A stretch of 64,000 nt of DNA from a virus. Location of the stretch: positions 1-64,000 of the IMG/VR virus record IMGVR_UViG_3300025141_000043; one strand, 5' to 3'. The stretch's first letter is position 1. Each line of letters opens with the position of its first letter. The position numbers were made by a program, and so were the translations under genes. The notes beneath the pieces were generated by a model. That model worked only from the letters and a program-made list of their open reading frames with translations, did no database searches and was not told the origin of the DNA. This document shows, in pieces, positions 15,901 to 23,310 of this stretch.

Positions 15901-18900
15901 GTTCGGACAGCTCCAGATGTGACCACTTCTTGCCATCAGTACCACCAGTCAGCTTGTTGTCGAACAAGCCTCCCTTTTCGGGGCGGAGGTCCTTGCCTCG
16001 CAGCATCCTACCGCCGTTGGGGAGAGCTCCTGCACTTAGCTCCCGCACCTGCTTGTCGGTTAGGGGTCGCAAGGTCTGCGTAGACCCGTTCTTGTCTACG
16101 TTGACTCCCATCACCTTGAGGTAGCTGGTGAACTTGTCGTAGGTGAAGGGAATCTGCGGCGGAGGGATGGTCGCCCCCTCCTGCAGACGGGTCCACAGCT
16201 CGTCGTTTCGATCCGACTTCAGCGTGGCCATCTCTCTGATGTTGTGTTTGGCCCCGTGCGAGAGCATCGCGTTCAGGCCCAACGCTCCGATGGACTGCGC
16301 CCCTGTACTTGACTTGGGGATCCCGTCCATGGTGTAGGGGTTGCCCGCTCCACCACCTCGAGGACTCATGCTCTTGCTGACCTTGTGCTTGAGCTTGAAG
16401 ATGTACTGTTCGCCGTTCAGCACCTTGCCGAGTACGCGGCCTGTACCTGGGTCTCGAACATCCTCCTGGTCAGACAGGCCGTGAGCCTTCAAATCCCTCA
16501 TCACCTTCCTGGTGTAATCCGGCTCGCTCGGGTCGAAGTTGTCTACGACGTACGGCTTGCCTGTCTTCCGAGCGATCTTCCCGGCTGCGGTCTCTAGCAC
16601 CTGCCCCAAGTTGATGCGGCTGGGGATACCTGCCGGGTTCATGGCGACCTCTAGGGGCTTCCCGTCCGGAAGCACGACCATCTCGTGATCAGGAATGACT
16701 GTAGAGATGATCCCCTTGTTGCCGTGACGTCCCACCAGCTTGTCGCCGACCTGAGCAGGCTCCTCGGTCTTTACGTGGACCTCTACACCTCGAGAGGTCC
16801 GAGCTACTCGAGAGACTGTGCCCTGGTAGCCCTTGTCCCAGACCACCGCCCGGTTTCGGTGATCCTTGACCATGGACTTCTTCAGGTTCCGAAGCTTCTT
16901 CTGCTCGGTGGAGATGTCCTCCCTCTGCAGCTTCGCTACCAGGACGTCCCCCTCCTCGACTCGAGTACCTGGCTTGATGATCCCCTCATCATCGAGCTTG
17001 TCCCACTGCTCCTTGTTCAGGAAGTCCGAAGAGACGTGGGCTCGGAACTTCTTCTTACTCAGTACCGTCTGCTTGTCGATGCCGGTCTTGGGCCGATACA
17101 TGTGCTCGGACGTCAGCTTCTTTGCAGCCGTCTCGGAGATGACGATACCGTCCTCGAAGTTGTAGCCCTTGAAGGGCATGTACCCGACTCGAAGGTTCTT
17201 ACCTAGCGCGAACTCCCCTCCCTTGGTGAAGTTCGTATCCGCTAGGAGCTCCCCCTTCTTCACCTTCTGCCCCACCTTGGCGGTTGTGTCCGCCTTGATG
17301 AATGCGTCGTCCTGGTTCAAGGGGAAGTCGTTGTAGATCTGAACTTCGTGAATCTTGCCCTTGGCATCCTTCACGTTGATCGAGTCTTCGTCGATGGAGA
17401 CCACCGTCCCGTGAACGGGAGACGCGTGAGAGTTGAACGCGCCCATCACCTTCTCGAAGGTGACGTTCTTGTTCCCTGTCGCCGACTGCACCAAGGGAGC
17501 CTCTCGATGCTTCAGTCCTACAGCCTGTTCCTGCATCCGCGAAGCCGTCATGGCTCGGTTGCTCTGGTTGTTCTGGAGGAACGGGATCAGGTTCGTCGGC
17601 AGGGAGTACATCCCCTTGGTGGAGACCATCACGTGGGTGACGTCTCCGTAGGGGCGGGCCTCGATCTCGTTACTCTTGGAGGCTACGGTCACCTCCTTGC
17701 CCTTTGGAAGAGGCCTCCCACCCTTCCAGTCCACCTGGTCCGGGAACGCCACCACAGCTGCGTCGAACTGGGCAGGGGACAGCTCTTCCAGCTTCCCGGT
17801 CTTCCGGTTGTACGCCTTGGTGAAGAGCTCCTTGCCTTTTTTCCTGGCGCCTAGAGGCAGCTGCAGCGTGATGCCTGTCTTCTCCCCTTCCGGAGTGGGG
17901 ATGGGATCGATGAACCCCAGGTGACTGGGATTGATCCGGACAGCGTCCTCTGGCACGGACTGAATGTCCCCAATACCGCCAGGGCCCATGATGGTTGTAC
18001 GCATGTGCCCCGAGACGAAGTCCAGCGGGTTCGTCTGCGTGGGCATGGGGGCTAGAGCTGTAGAGAAGAAGGACTTGAGCGGCTTGTTGAACACTGCGGG
18101 GTTCACTACGTCCCGAACACTGTCCTTGACGTCCACCGTCTGCTTGAGTCTGCGGGTGATGTCCCACGTACCCCTCTTGAGTCGATCTGCCAGGTGATCT
18201 TCAGCCGACAGCAGGTCCTTGAAGATCAAAGACTCTCGATCGTCCGCCTTCACCTTGCCTCTGGCCAGATCCAGCAGCTTGCCAGACGAGCGGAGCATGG
18301 CCTCCCCGTTGACCTCCGCGTACTCCTTGCCCAACGTGACCTTCGTGCTGTCTGGGCGGAGCTTGGCGGTGCCGAAGATCTCTCCTGCTCGTAGCCGGGC
18401 TTCTGGCAGTGTCTTCGCGGTCTTGCCAGACGTCTTGGCCAGCAGCTTGTTCAAGCTCTGCAGCTGCTTGGCCTCTCCTCCGTACTGCTTCACGGAGGAG
18501 TCGTAGATGTCCTTGCCCCACAACTTCTTGATCTCGGCGTCAGATCTGCCCAGTGCTTTGAGTACTGGGTACAGCCCGATGTCTCGGGTGCCATCTACCT
18601 CGACCTGAAACTTCCGAGTCTTCGGATCGAAGTACGTGTTGAAGCGGGAAGCCTTCGAGCCTTCCCACCTCTCGAGGTTCCAGTGAGCGTTGAGCTCCCC
18701 GGCCTCGTTCTCTCGGTGGTACGCACCTGCCTTGAGACGAAACTGGTTCTCTATCTGCCTCTCACGGCCGTCCACGATGTACGAGTAGCGCCTCGTGATC
18801 TTGGGAATGCGGGCTACTGTGATGACCTGTCGGTCGATCTCCTTGCCCGTCTTCTTGTCCTTGAGTGAGATCTCTGCCTTGAGCGGGACATCCCAGCTCC

Positions 18901-19081
18901 GGCCCTTCAACTTCGAGTCCTGCTGCGACTTGATGTCGTCGAGGCTCTTCGAGTCGTCTACCCAGACCTTGTGCATCTCCAAAGTGCGGTGACTGCCCTC
19001 GAAGGGGAAGTGCGAGGAGACGGACTCCACTGCTCGAGTCTTCAAGGATTCGAATGTGCTCTCGGGATCCAGCTGCGCCAT
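12878..19081 (-). CDS. Single-chain beta-beta' DNA-dependent RNA polymerase
   Basis: A 2,067-residue fusion of both large bacterial RNA polymerase subunits. Beta part: ITRRYSYIVDGRERQIENQF (~100), TNPLDFVSGHMRTTIMGPGG (~350), IPTPEGEKTGI (~396), IPFLQNNQSNRAMTASRMQ, KGYNFEDGIVISE (~640), VGRHGNKGIIS (~786), NPAGIPSRINLGQVLE. It ends at YDKFTSYLKVMGVNV and passes directly into beta' (LRPEKGGLFD, ~1032; SHLELSEPLPNP). Beta' part: VLPPSMRPV, GRRQDLSMRS, the metal-binding NADFDGDKM (~1371), second zinc site CEHGEGLCSKC (~1758), and trigger loop GVGEPATQLSMRKFHTGG (~1790-1807). The beta' N-terminal zinc finger is missing. No alpha, omega or sigma gene is seen. It is the first gene of a unit that continues into tail genes. 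Confidence 0.96.
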   Translation of the reverse strand: MAQLDPESTFESLKTRAVESVSSHFPFEGSHRTLEMHKVWVDDSKSLDDIKSQQDSKLKGRSWDVPLKAEISLKDKKTGKEIDRQVITVARIPKITRRYSYIVDGRERQIENQFRLKAGAYHRENEAGELNAHWNLERWEGSKASRFNTYFDPKTRKFQVEVDGTRDIGLYPVLKALGRSDAEIKKLWGKDIYDSSVKQYGGEAKQLQSLNKLLAKTSGKTAKTLPEARLRAGEIFGTAKLRPDSTKVTLGKEYAEVNGEAMLRSSGKLLDLARGKVKADDRESLIFKDLLSAEDHLADRLKRGTWDITRRLKQTVDVKDSVRDVVNPAVFNKPLKSFFSTALAPMPTQTNPLDFVSGHMRTTIMGPGGIGDIQSVPEDAVRINPSHLGFIDPIPTPEGEKTGITLQLPLGARKKGKELFTKAYNRKTGKLEELSPAQFDAAVVAFPDQVDWKGGRPLPKGKEVTVASKSNEIEARPYGDVTHVMVSTKGMYSLPTNLIPFLQNNQSNRAMTASRMQEQAVGLKHREAPLVQSATGNKNVTFEKVMGAFNSHASPVHGTVVSIDEDSINVKDAKGKIHEVQIYNDFPLNQDDAFIKADTTAKVGQKVKKGELLADTNFTKGGEFALGKNLRVGYMPFKGYNFEDGIVISETAAKKLTSEHMYRPKTGIDKQTVLSKKKFRAHVSSDFLNKEQWDKLDDEGIIKPGTRVEEGDVLVAKLQREDISTEQKKLRNLKKSMVKDHRNRAVVWDKGYQGTVSRVARTSRGVEVHVKTEEPAQVGDKLVGRHGNKGIISTVIPDHEMVVLPDGKPLEVAMNPAGIPSRINLGQVLETAAGKIARKTGKPYVVDNFDPSEPDYTRKVMRDLKAHGLSDQEDVRDPGTGRVLGKVLNGEQYIFKLKHKVSKSMSPRGGGAGNPYTMDGIPKSSTGAQSIGALGLNAMLSHGAKHNIREMATLKSDRNDELWTRLQEGATIPPPQIPFTYDKFTSYLKVMGVNVDKNGSTQTLRPLTDKQVRELSAGALPNGGRMLRGKDLRPEKGGLFDNKLTGGTDGKKWSHLELSEPLPNPTFEKAISGILGLKQGQLNGVIAGTKTIGDASGPTAVVNALAKIDPKTELAQAKKDLKTARKDQLSKARKRVRYLQALVDAKMSPTEAYTTKAVPVLPPSMRPVTVMDNGDLNTEDLNHLYKDIALSDKKLRELKADKGIPESMRQPMRASLYDGLRALTLTGSDLQGRHRRGVMEAISGTQPKYGYFQSKIIGRRQDLSMRSTIIPEQSMGLDEVGIPRKAAMEMMKPFVVRELVKGFGYTPLKAQKAIKENKAIASKALEQVAANRPVIMKRDPVLHRHGVMAFKPKIVSGKAIQIHPLVTAGYNADFDGDKMGIFVPMTQEAVLEAKGMMPSKHLLNPASGALMHIPRQESQLGVYQLSQIGKRTGKRFANKKDALKALKDGTISVSDQISVGGLREKTAATAATTAGRLLLSDALPEGSEERARVLSDKSLKLDKEGLTGILSSLAKGDSDVFAKSVNKLNQLGNQQTYDNVFSVGLKDFLVHKDVKDPIFAEADKEVAALRKGGMSRNDAIVKAYMKVVPKIDARGKAKLSKSDNKVFEMVSSGARGNWDQFKQIAVAPVLVADDTGKAVPIPLKKSYSEGLSTAEYWASLSGARMGTLAKVKGTSEPGGLTKIIVSSTMNQVVVDEDCGTRRGISLDVNDPEIQDRYAAQDIKVRGGKIPSGTLLTPDVLTKLRNAKAGKISVRSPLKCEHGEGLCSKCYGVDVSGQLPSPGTNLGIIAAQGVGEPATQLSMRKFHTGGVVEAKGDKMDDFTKLQKLLTMPKNLRGSATISGLTGTINSRGIKKDPAGGWRVNVAGRDRHGHEKEQEHYIPGNRQLGENLALIKSRGGNLKVKAGQPLSSGMVNPRDLLEVAGMERVRNYLTDEMHGAYKEMGVKRKNMEVVVRAVANLTEVRDPGESGYMRGDIVPATMLSAKNRKAVKLGQKPALHKPILKGINEVPLAMQEDWMARLQYQKLKGTILEGSAQGWESNLHGLHPVPGIAFGKEFGKPPDGKPFKY

Positions 19082-19129
19082 GGGGGTAATCCTAGCTCTG
19101 TCTCACCGCTAATGGGCTGTCGTGGCCCG

Positions 19130-19159
19130 GTGACAATGTGCCTGCACTTGGAGAGATAA
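19130..19159 (+). promoter_or_regulatory. Candidate promoter for the 19182-20119 unit
   Basis: GTGACA at 19130-19135, an 18-base spacer, and AGATAA at 19154-19159, followed by GGG. Box identity and spacing resemble 2879-2908. The first gene (ATG 19182) has an AAAGGAAG ribosome site downstream, which fits a normal leader. The divergent RNA polymerase gene starts at 19081. Confidence 0.35.
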
Positions 19160-19181
19160 GGGAAGTAGAAAGGAAGTAACC

Positions 19182-19313
19182 ATGCCTGATGACAAGACCG
19201 AGACCTCCGCTTCCCAGTTCAGCTCCGCCATCGAGGAGGCCATCTACGGCTCCTCGACGGAGGAGGAGAAGAGGGAGCAGAAGGAAGAGAAGAAGGAAGA
19301 AGAGAAGGAGTAA
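19182..19313 (+). CDS. Small highly charged protein
   Basis: A 43-residue protein: a polar first half (MPDDKTETSASQFSSAIEEA) and a C-terminus made almost only of Glu and Lys (EEEKREQKEEKKEEEKE), likely one charged helix. An AAAGGAAG ribosome site lies seven bases before the ATG. It is the first gene of a four-gene unit with tight spacing. No function can be inferred. Confidence 0.6.
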   Translation: MPDDKTETSASQFSSAIEEAIYGSSTEEEKREQKEEKKEEEKE

Positions 19314-19315
19314 TC

Positions 19316-19426
19316 ATGCCGCTGATTTTCGGAGCCGGCGTCGCCCTCGGTCTCGTGCTCTATGCACGAGACCAGTGCTGGTTCGGCATGGCTCGAACCG
19401 CGAAGCACTTGAAGAAGGATGAGTGA
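19316..19426 (+). CDS. Small predicted membrane protein
   Basis: A 36-residue protein starting two bases after the previous stop. Residues 3-16 (LIFGAGVALGLVLY) form one hydrophobic stretch, followed by a basic tail (ARTAKHLKKDE), consistent with a single-pass inner-membrane peptide with a cytoplasmic C-terminus. The preceding gene's GGAG serves as ribosome site. The 3' end overlaps the next gene by eight bases. Size and topology resemble small phage membrane peptides such as holin-like or superinfection factors, but no specific assignment is possible. Confidence 0.55.
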   Translation: MPLIFGAGVALGLVLYARDQCWFGMARTAKHLKKDE

Positions 19427-19778
19427 CGATCCCCGTCTAGCGTATTGCCCGCTCCTCGTCCTGGCTTCCGAGCCGGGGCGTAGGAGCGGGCGGTGCCCGG
19501 ATCCCCGAGATTGCTCTTCTTGCATTTACTTCCAGGAGGTCCTTGGGGATCTGGGGGTACTGGAGGAGGTCCTCTGGATCTGTCCTCGTTGTTTACCTAC
19601 CGGTCGGCAAGCTAGCGGCTTCACGCTCCTGGGGCACTACTCGGAAGAAGAGTGCGCTGGGTGCGAGGAGATCAACAGTCTGTGCCAGGCCTGCGTAGAA
19701 CCAGAGGCATTGTCCCAGAAACAGTGGAGGCACCTCGTAACCCACACAGCCTCGGAGATGTTCGAGAAGGAGGACTAG
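19419..19778 (+). CDS. Small cysteine-rich, probably zinc-binding protein
   Basis: A 119-residue protein with about ten cysteines: CPDPRDCSSC, CPRC, CAGCEEINSLCQAC. The paired C-x2-C spacing suggests two or more zinc knuckles. Start ATG 19419 overlaps the previous gene. The stop (TAG) overlaps the next gene's GTG. Family unknown; zinc-stabilised small phage proteins often bind nucleic acid or host enzymes, which is only a general expectation. Confidence 0.7.
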   Translation: MSDDPRLAYCPLLVLASEPGRRSGRCPDPRDCSSCIYFQEVLGDLGVLEEVLWICPRCLPTGRQASGFTLLGHYSEEECAGCEEINSLCQACVEPEALSQKQWRHLVTHTASEMFEKED

Positions 19779-20119
19779 TGTACTGCGTCTACTGCCAGGA
19801 GGAGTTCACATGGGGAGAGGATGCGGTCGAAATCCGCCCAGGAAGAGTAGAGGTGAGCTCCCGAAGCCTGGGCCCTGCCTTCATCGCCGACGAGCCTGAC
19901 GCAGAGCTCATCCATGTGGGCTGTATCGCCCACCACTTTCTACCCGATGAGGAAGGGGAGCTTCGAGAAGCTCTACGAGACGAGAAGATCGACGAAGTGG
20001 GGGAGCTGTTCCAGGAGTACCTGGACAAGGACGTCATCCCCCGTATCGAGGAGCCGGAAGCTCCGACACAGCCGGCACCTAGAGGGGGGCGGAATCGCTT
20101 TCGCACACGTCGGAGGTAA
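19778..20119 (+). CDS. Small Zn-motif protein with acidic middle
   Basis: A 113-residue protein from GTG 19778 (TAGTG overlap with the previous stop, AGGAGG ribosome site upstream). The N-terminus VYCVYCQEEF has C-x2-C; a CIAHH motif follows around residue 48 and may complete a zinc site. The middle is acidic, and the C-terminus is basic (RGGRNRFRTRRR), suggesting contact with nucleic acid. It is followed at once by a terminator hairpin. Confidence 0.65.
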   Translation: MYCVYCQEEFTWGEDAVEIRPGRVEVSSRSLGPAFIADEPDAELIHVGCIAHHFLPDEEGELREALRDEKIDEVGELFQEYLDKDVIPRIEEPEAPTQPAPRGGRNRFRTRRR

Positions 20120-20121
20120 CT

Positions 20122-20150
20122 GGTCGGCACACGGAGCCCGTGTGCCGATC
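20122..20150. terminator. Terminator between convergent genes
   Basis: Inverted repeat with a 10-bp perfect core (20125-20134 and 20138-20147, loop AGC), extended by three pairs on each side. It lies between the stop of the + gene (20119) and the stop of the - gene (20150). There is no clear U-tract on the + side, so it is weaker than the one at 4620. Confidence 0.7.
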
Positions 20151-20626
20151 TACCTTCCCCTTCTGTTCTTATCTATCCCGTCCAGCATCTCCTGAAAGGA
20201 GTCAGCATTGCTCCTGTGGTACCGCTTGGTCAGGAACGAAGCCGTATCTGCCTTATCCGCAGAGCTCTGACGCTTAGCCTTGAGGGCCTGTCGCAGTCCC
20301 GCCCTCTCTTCTGATGTAAACGCGGGCAGACCGTCTATTGCGCGATCGGTAACTGCCTTGTCCCATGAGCCGCTGTCCAATAGAGCTTTATGGGGGGTCT
20401 TCGGGGCCTTTCCCCCATGAATCTTCATCAGATTCAACGTGAGTAGGGTGTCTCGATCTCTGTGAGCACGTCTTACTCTGTGAGCCGCCTCGTCTCCATG
20501 TCTACGCGCTATACCGGGCAAAGCGAACGGGTTATCGTACTCGTTGGGCTGGTAGTACGTACTGGACAGAGCAGCAAGCTTCTCTAGCTCACCGAAGCAC
20601 AGAGTTATTGCTTCGGGAGGGATCAC
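20150..20626 (-). CDS. Leader-bearing protein, last gene of the portal unit
   Basis: The GTG at 20626 overlaps the portal stop (GTGA) and gives a 158-residue protein. It begins MIPPEAITLCFGELEKLAAL, matching the leader of the MHPT proteins (M-x-P, then E-L-x-K-L-A). The body is basic and helical (ARRHGDEAAHRVRRAHRDRD; KAKRQSSADKAD) with a C-terminal helix SFQEMLDGIDKNRRGR. A longer in-frame extension overlaps the portal gene and lacks the leader at its start, so it is rejected. Function unknown; a packaged or head-associated protein is plausible from leader and context. Confidence 0.75.
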   Translation of the reverse strand: MIPPEAITLCFGELEKLAALSSTYYQPNEYDNPFALPGIARRHGDEAAHRVRRAHRDRDTLLTLNLMKIHGGKAPKTPHKALLDSGSWDKAVTDRAIDGLPAFTSEERAGLRQALKAKRQSSADKADTASFLTKRYHRSNADSFQEMLDGIDKNRRGR

Positions 20627-22614
20627 ACGATCGCCGAGCCTATGTCTCTCCTGGGCGGCTTCGCGCTCGGGAGGGGCGACTGGTTCGGGTCCAAGGGGTC
20701 TCTCTTGCCTCCCTTGGACTGCATGATCTGAAGCACCAGGTTCAGGAAGTTGGGCTGCTCCATCTTCATCTTCTGCATCCACGCGTAGGCCGTCTTGGGG
20801 TCCTGCTTCAAGAGGTCGTCGAGCATCTTCGACACTCTCTTAGCTACGTACAACACGTTCATGCTCTGACCACCCGCTCCGCTAGCCTGGTTGATCGGAG
20901 ACTGGGCCTCCTGCGGGACGCCCTCTGCTGGCGCCTGTCCTGCGTTCTCTGGGTTGATGCTGCCTCCCGGAGACGGGAGTGCTCCGGCTGCCTCAGGCGG
21001 CGGCTGGCGAGCCTCAGCGCCCGGTGTAGCCCCGCCCAGCATGTCCTGACTTGCGGCCTGCATGTACCGCTGTGAAACCTGCTGAGCCTCTGCCTGAGCA
21101 ATGGCGGACGCAACCTGCATCCGTCGCTGATCGTCGGAAGTCCTCCTGCCCTCGCCACGCTTGAGCCTCTGCTCTGCTTCGTAGTTCTCTCCCAGCTCTC
21201 GGAGCAGGGTGTGATCAGAGACCTTGCCACCCTGGTTCATCTGGAAGTAGATCATCGTCCGCTGCAGGTCGTCGGCCATCTTGAAGCGCTTGAACTTCTT
21301 ATCGACCTTCGGCCAGCCCATGAAGGCGCCGATGCTGTCGAACACCCAGTTCGTCAGCCCCTGCGTCTCCGTGCGGTAGTTGATGAACTCGTTCTCGAGG
21401 TTCCGCATCGACACGTTGGTGCCGCTGTACGACATCCCGCCGAAGATGAACTCCTGTGGGGCATGCATGCCTGCGATGATCTGCTCTGCCCAAACCCGAT
21501 GCTCCTGGTGGAGCACCATGGCTCGGCCCTGCCCACCAATGACCTGGTGCCCCACGGGCATGGGGAGGATGGGCATGTAGTTGGGATCACGCCTCCACCG
21601 CTCGATCTCCTCTTCCATGGTGTTCTTCCACCCCTGGAGAGGCACCGTGGTGTAGGGATCAGAGGTGCCGGACCCGGCCTGCGGGAAGAGGACTCTCAGG
21701 GGCACGATATGCTCCCTGGCGATCATCTCCTGGCCCTTCTTGAGCACCTGCAGGTAGTACGAGTCCTTGAGCACTGGGAGGATGCGAGGCATCCCCCACC
21801 CCTGGTCCTTACCCGCTAGAGTCGGACGCTTGAGGTGGAACACCTGTCCAGGCGAGAACTTGAGGGCCAGCTTCTTCTTGGCGGCCTTCAAGAAGATCGA
21901 GGGGATCCTCTCGATGACGTGCGGCTTGCCTACCAGTAGCTGCCCTCGAGTACGAGCACTCATCTGATAGAAGTACTGGGTGTCTCCGGTCTCCTCGTTG
22001 TACTGGATGGAGATCCTCTCCGGATCCCACCGGATCAACCGGATCTGGTGAGGGGAGCGGAGAGCGATGTCCTTTTGCTTAGCCTTCCCTCGAGAGTTGC
22101 ACTTCGGGCACTTGAGCACGAAGCCCATGTCCCGCCACTGGTAGAACTTCCTCAGCTGCTTGACGGGCTCACTGTGCTTGCAGTTGCCGCAGATCAGGTA
22201 CTTGACGAAGGGGTAGTGGATCGAGACGAAGGCGTTGCCGTAGCACTGGTAGTCCAGCCCCGCCTCTACAAGGAACTGGCGGTACCCCAGGATGTCATCC
22301 TTGAGGTGAGCGTACTTGTCCTCTACTGCCGCGTGCTCGCTGGTGAACACCAGGTCGGTGATCGGGTACGACGCCATCTTGTAGCAGACGGCGTTCACCA
22401 GGGGATTCGTGAGGAAGTAGTACCGGCAGTACTTGAAGAGCTTCTTCATCGTGGCGGGCAAGTACGTATGCGCGCCGTCGAAGAAGGGGTTGGGGTAGGC
22501 CACGCCTCCCCGACCACTGGTGTTCATCCGGAGATCGCCGAAGCCCCCAGACCCCCCAGAGCCTAGACCATCGGTGATCCCTCCCGGGAAACTGCCGAAG
22601 TCGAAACCGGCCAT
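20623..22614 (-). CDS. Portal protein with an inserted zinc ribbon
   Basis: A 663-residue protein with the portal pattern: a glycine-rich N-terminus, YYFLTNPLVNAVCYKMASY (residues ~65-83), FLVEAGLDYQCYGNAFV, a stem/wing region, then the NxxYR-type helix LENEFINYRTETQ and a Gln/Ala-rich C-terminal tail. The portal forms the dodecameric DNA entry ring at the head vertex and docks the terminase. Unusual: C142-x2-C145 and C169-x2-C172 frame a 24-residue insertion that looks like a zinc ribbon. The ATG follows the upstream stop with no gap. The proline/glycine-rich C-terminal 100 residues are low-complexity. Confidence 0.88.
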   Translation of the reverse strand: MAGFDFGSFPGGITDGLGSGGSGGFGDLRMNTSGRGGVAYPNPFFDGAHTYLPATMKKLFKYCRYYFLTNPLVNAVCYKMASYPITDLVFTSEHAAVEDKYAHLKDDILGYRQFLVEAGLDYQCYGNAFVSIHYPFVKYLICGNCKHSEPVKQLRKFYQWRDMGFVLKCPKCNSRGKAKQKDIALRSPHQIRLIRWDPERISIQYNEETGDTQYFYQMSARTRGQLLVGKPHVIERIPSIFLKAAKKKLALKFSPGQVFHLKRPTLAGKDQGWGMPRILPVLKDSYYLQVLKKGQEMIAREHIVPLRVLFPQAGSGTSDPYTTVPLQGWKNTMEEEIERWRRDPNYMPILPMPVGHQVIGGQGRAMVLHQEHRVWAEQIIAGMHAPQEFIFGGMSYSGTNVSMRNLENEFINYRTETQGLTNWVFDSIGAFMGWPKVDKKFKRFKMADDLQRTMIYFQMNQGGKVSDHTLLRELGENYEAEQRLKRGEGRRTSDDQRRMQVASAIAQAEAQQVSQRYMQAASQDMLGGATPGAEARQPPPEAAGALPSPGGSINPENAGQAPAEGVPQEAQSPINQASGAGGQSMNVLYVAKRVSKMLDDLLKQDPKTAYAWMQKMKMEQPNFLNLVLQIMQSKGGKRDPLDPNQSPLPSAKPPRRDIGSAIV

Positions 22615-23310
22615 CTAGTGCTCGTCTCGGTAGTAGGCCTGCCTGAACGCCATCTTGGCCGTAGCGGCAGCCGGACGAGGACGCCCTGTGATCAGGCGGC
22701 CCGCCCCATCAACTACCTTGCCGACTCCGCCGCCAACTGCGCCTAGTGCTGCTCCAGATACCATGGACGAGATCATGCCTCCCCGCATACCTCCGATGAA
22801 TCCCGCACCGCTGCCAATGGCCTTGCCCCACCGCTCCGCTCTACCAGCGTTGGGCTGTGTGGGATCGGGCCCCTTCTTAGCGGCACCGTGAAGACCAAGT
22901 CCCGTGAAGCCTGCGGTCAGGGCCTTGGTGCCTATGCCTGCCCCCACTTCCACGGGTTTGCCGCCGACCATCTTGTACTGACCCGCCGACTGCCAGCCCT
23001 TTCGGAGCTCTCTGCCTCCGGTACGCGGATCCAGGGTCCTGCCGGCGCTGCGGAGACCTTGACCAACTCGATGAAGCGCTCCACCGGGAGTCCACCATCT
23101 GCCACCGTGCTGCAAGAGCTCCTTGCCGGGACCTTCAGCAGCTCGCAGGAACTGACCTGCCTCGTCAGTACCCTTTGCTCCGACCGTCCACCCCTTGTCC
23201 AGCATCCGGCGGGTCGTGCCCGTAGCTCTATTGATCGCGGACCACAGCCGAGCCTCCTTCTGGAGCTCGAATGCTTCTGCCGAGAACGCTTCGTAGACGA
23301 GAGGGTTCAC
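22615..23310 (-). CDS. Leader-bearing glycine-zipper protein next to the portal
   Basis: A 231-residue protein beginning MNPLVYEAFSAEAFELQKEA, a relaxed form of the leader (M-x-P, AFS.E, EL.K.A). Residues ~165-205 (GSGAGFIGGMRGGMISSM, then SGAALGAVGGGVGKVVDG) are a long GxxxG-rich stretch able to span or insert in a membrane. The remainder is basic with many Gly-Arg pairs. It abuts the portal start directly and overlaps the upstream gene by four bases. Best guess: an internal head or ejected protein. No family recognised. Confidence 0.75.
   Translation of the reverse strand: MNPLVYEAFSAEAFELQKEARLWSAINRATGTTRRMLDKGWTVGAKGTDEAGQFLRAAEGPGKELLQHGGRWWTPGGALHRVGQGLRSAGRTLDPRTGGRELRKGWQSAGQYKMVGGKPVEVGAGIGTKALTAGFTGLGLHGAAKKGPDPTQPNAGRAERWGKAIGSGAGFIGGMRGGMISSMVSGAALGAVGGGVGKVVDGAGRLITGRPRPAAATAKMAFRQAYYRDEH

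Noticed and set aside
20150-20782. Longer form of the leader protein starting at 20782
   Set aside because: The extra N-terminus lies wholly within the portal gene. The GTGA overlap at 20626 gives a product that begins with the shared leader.
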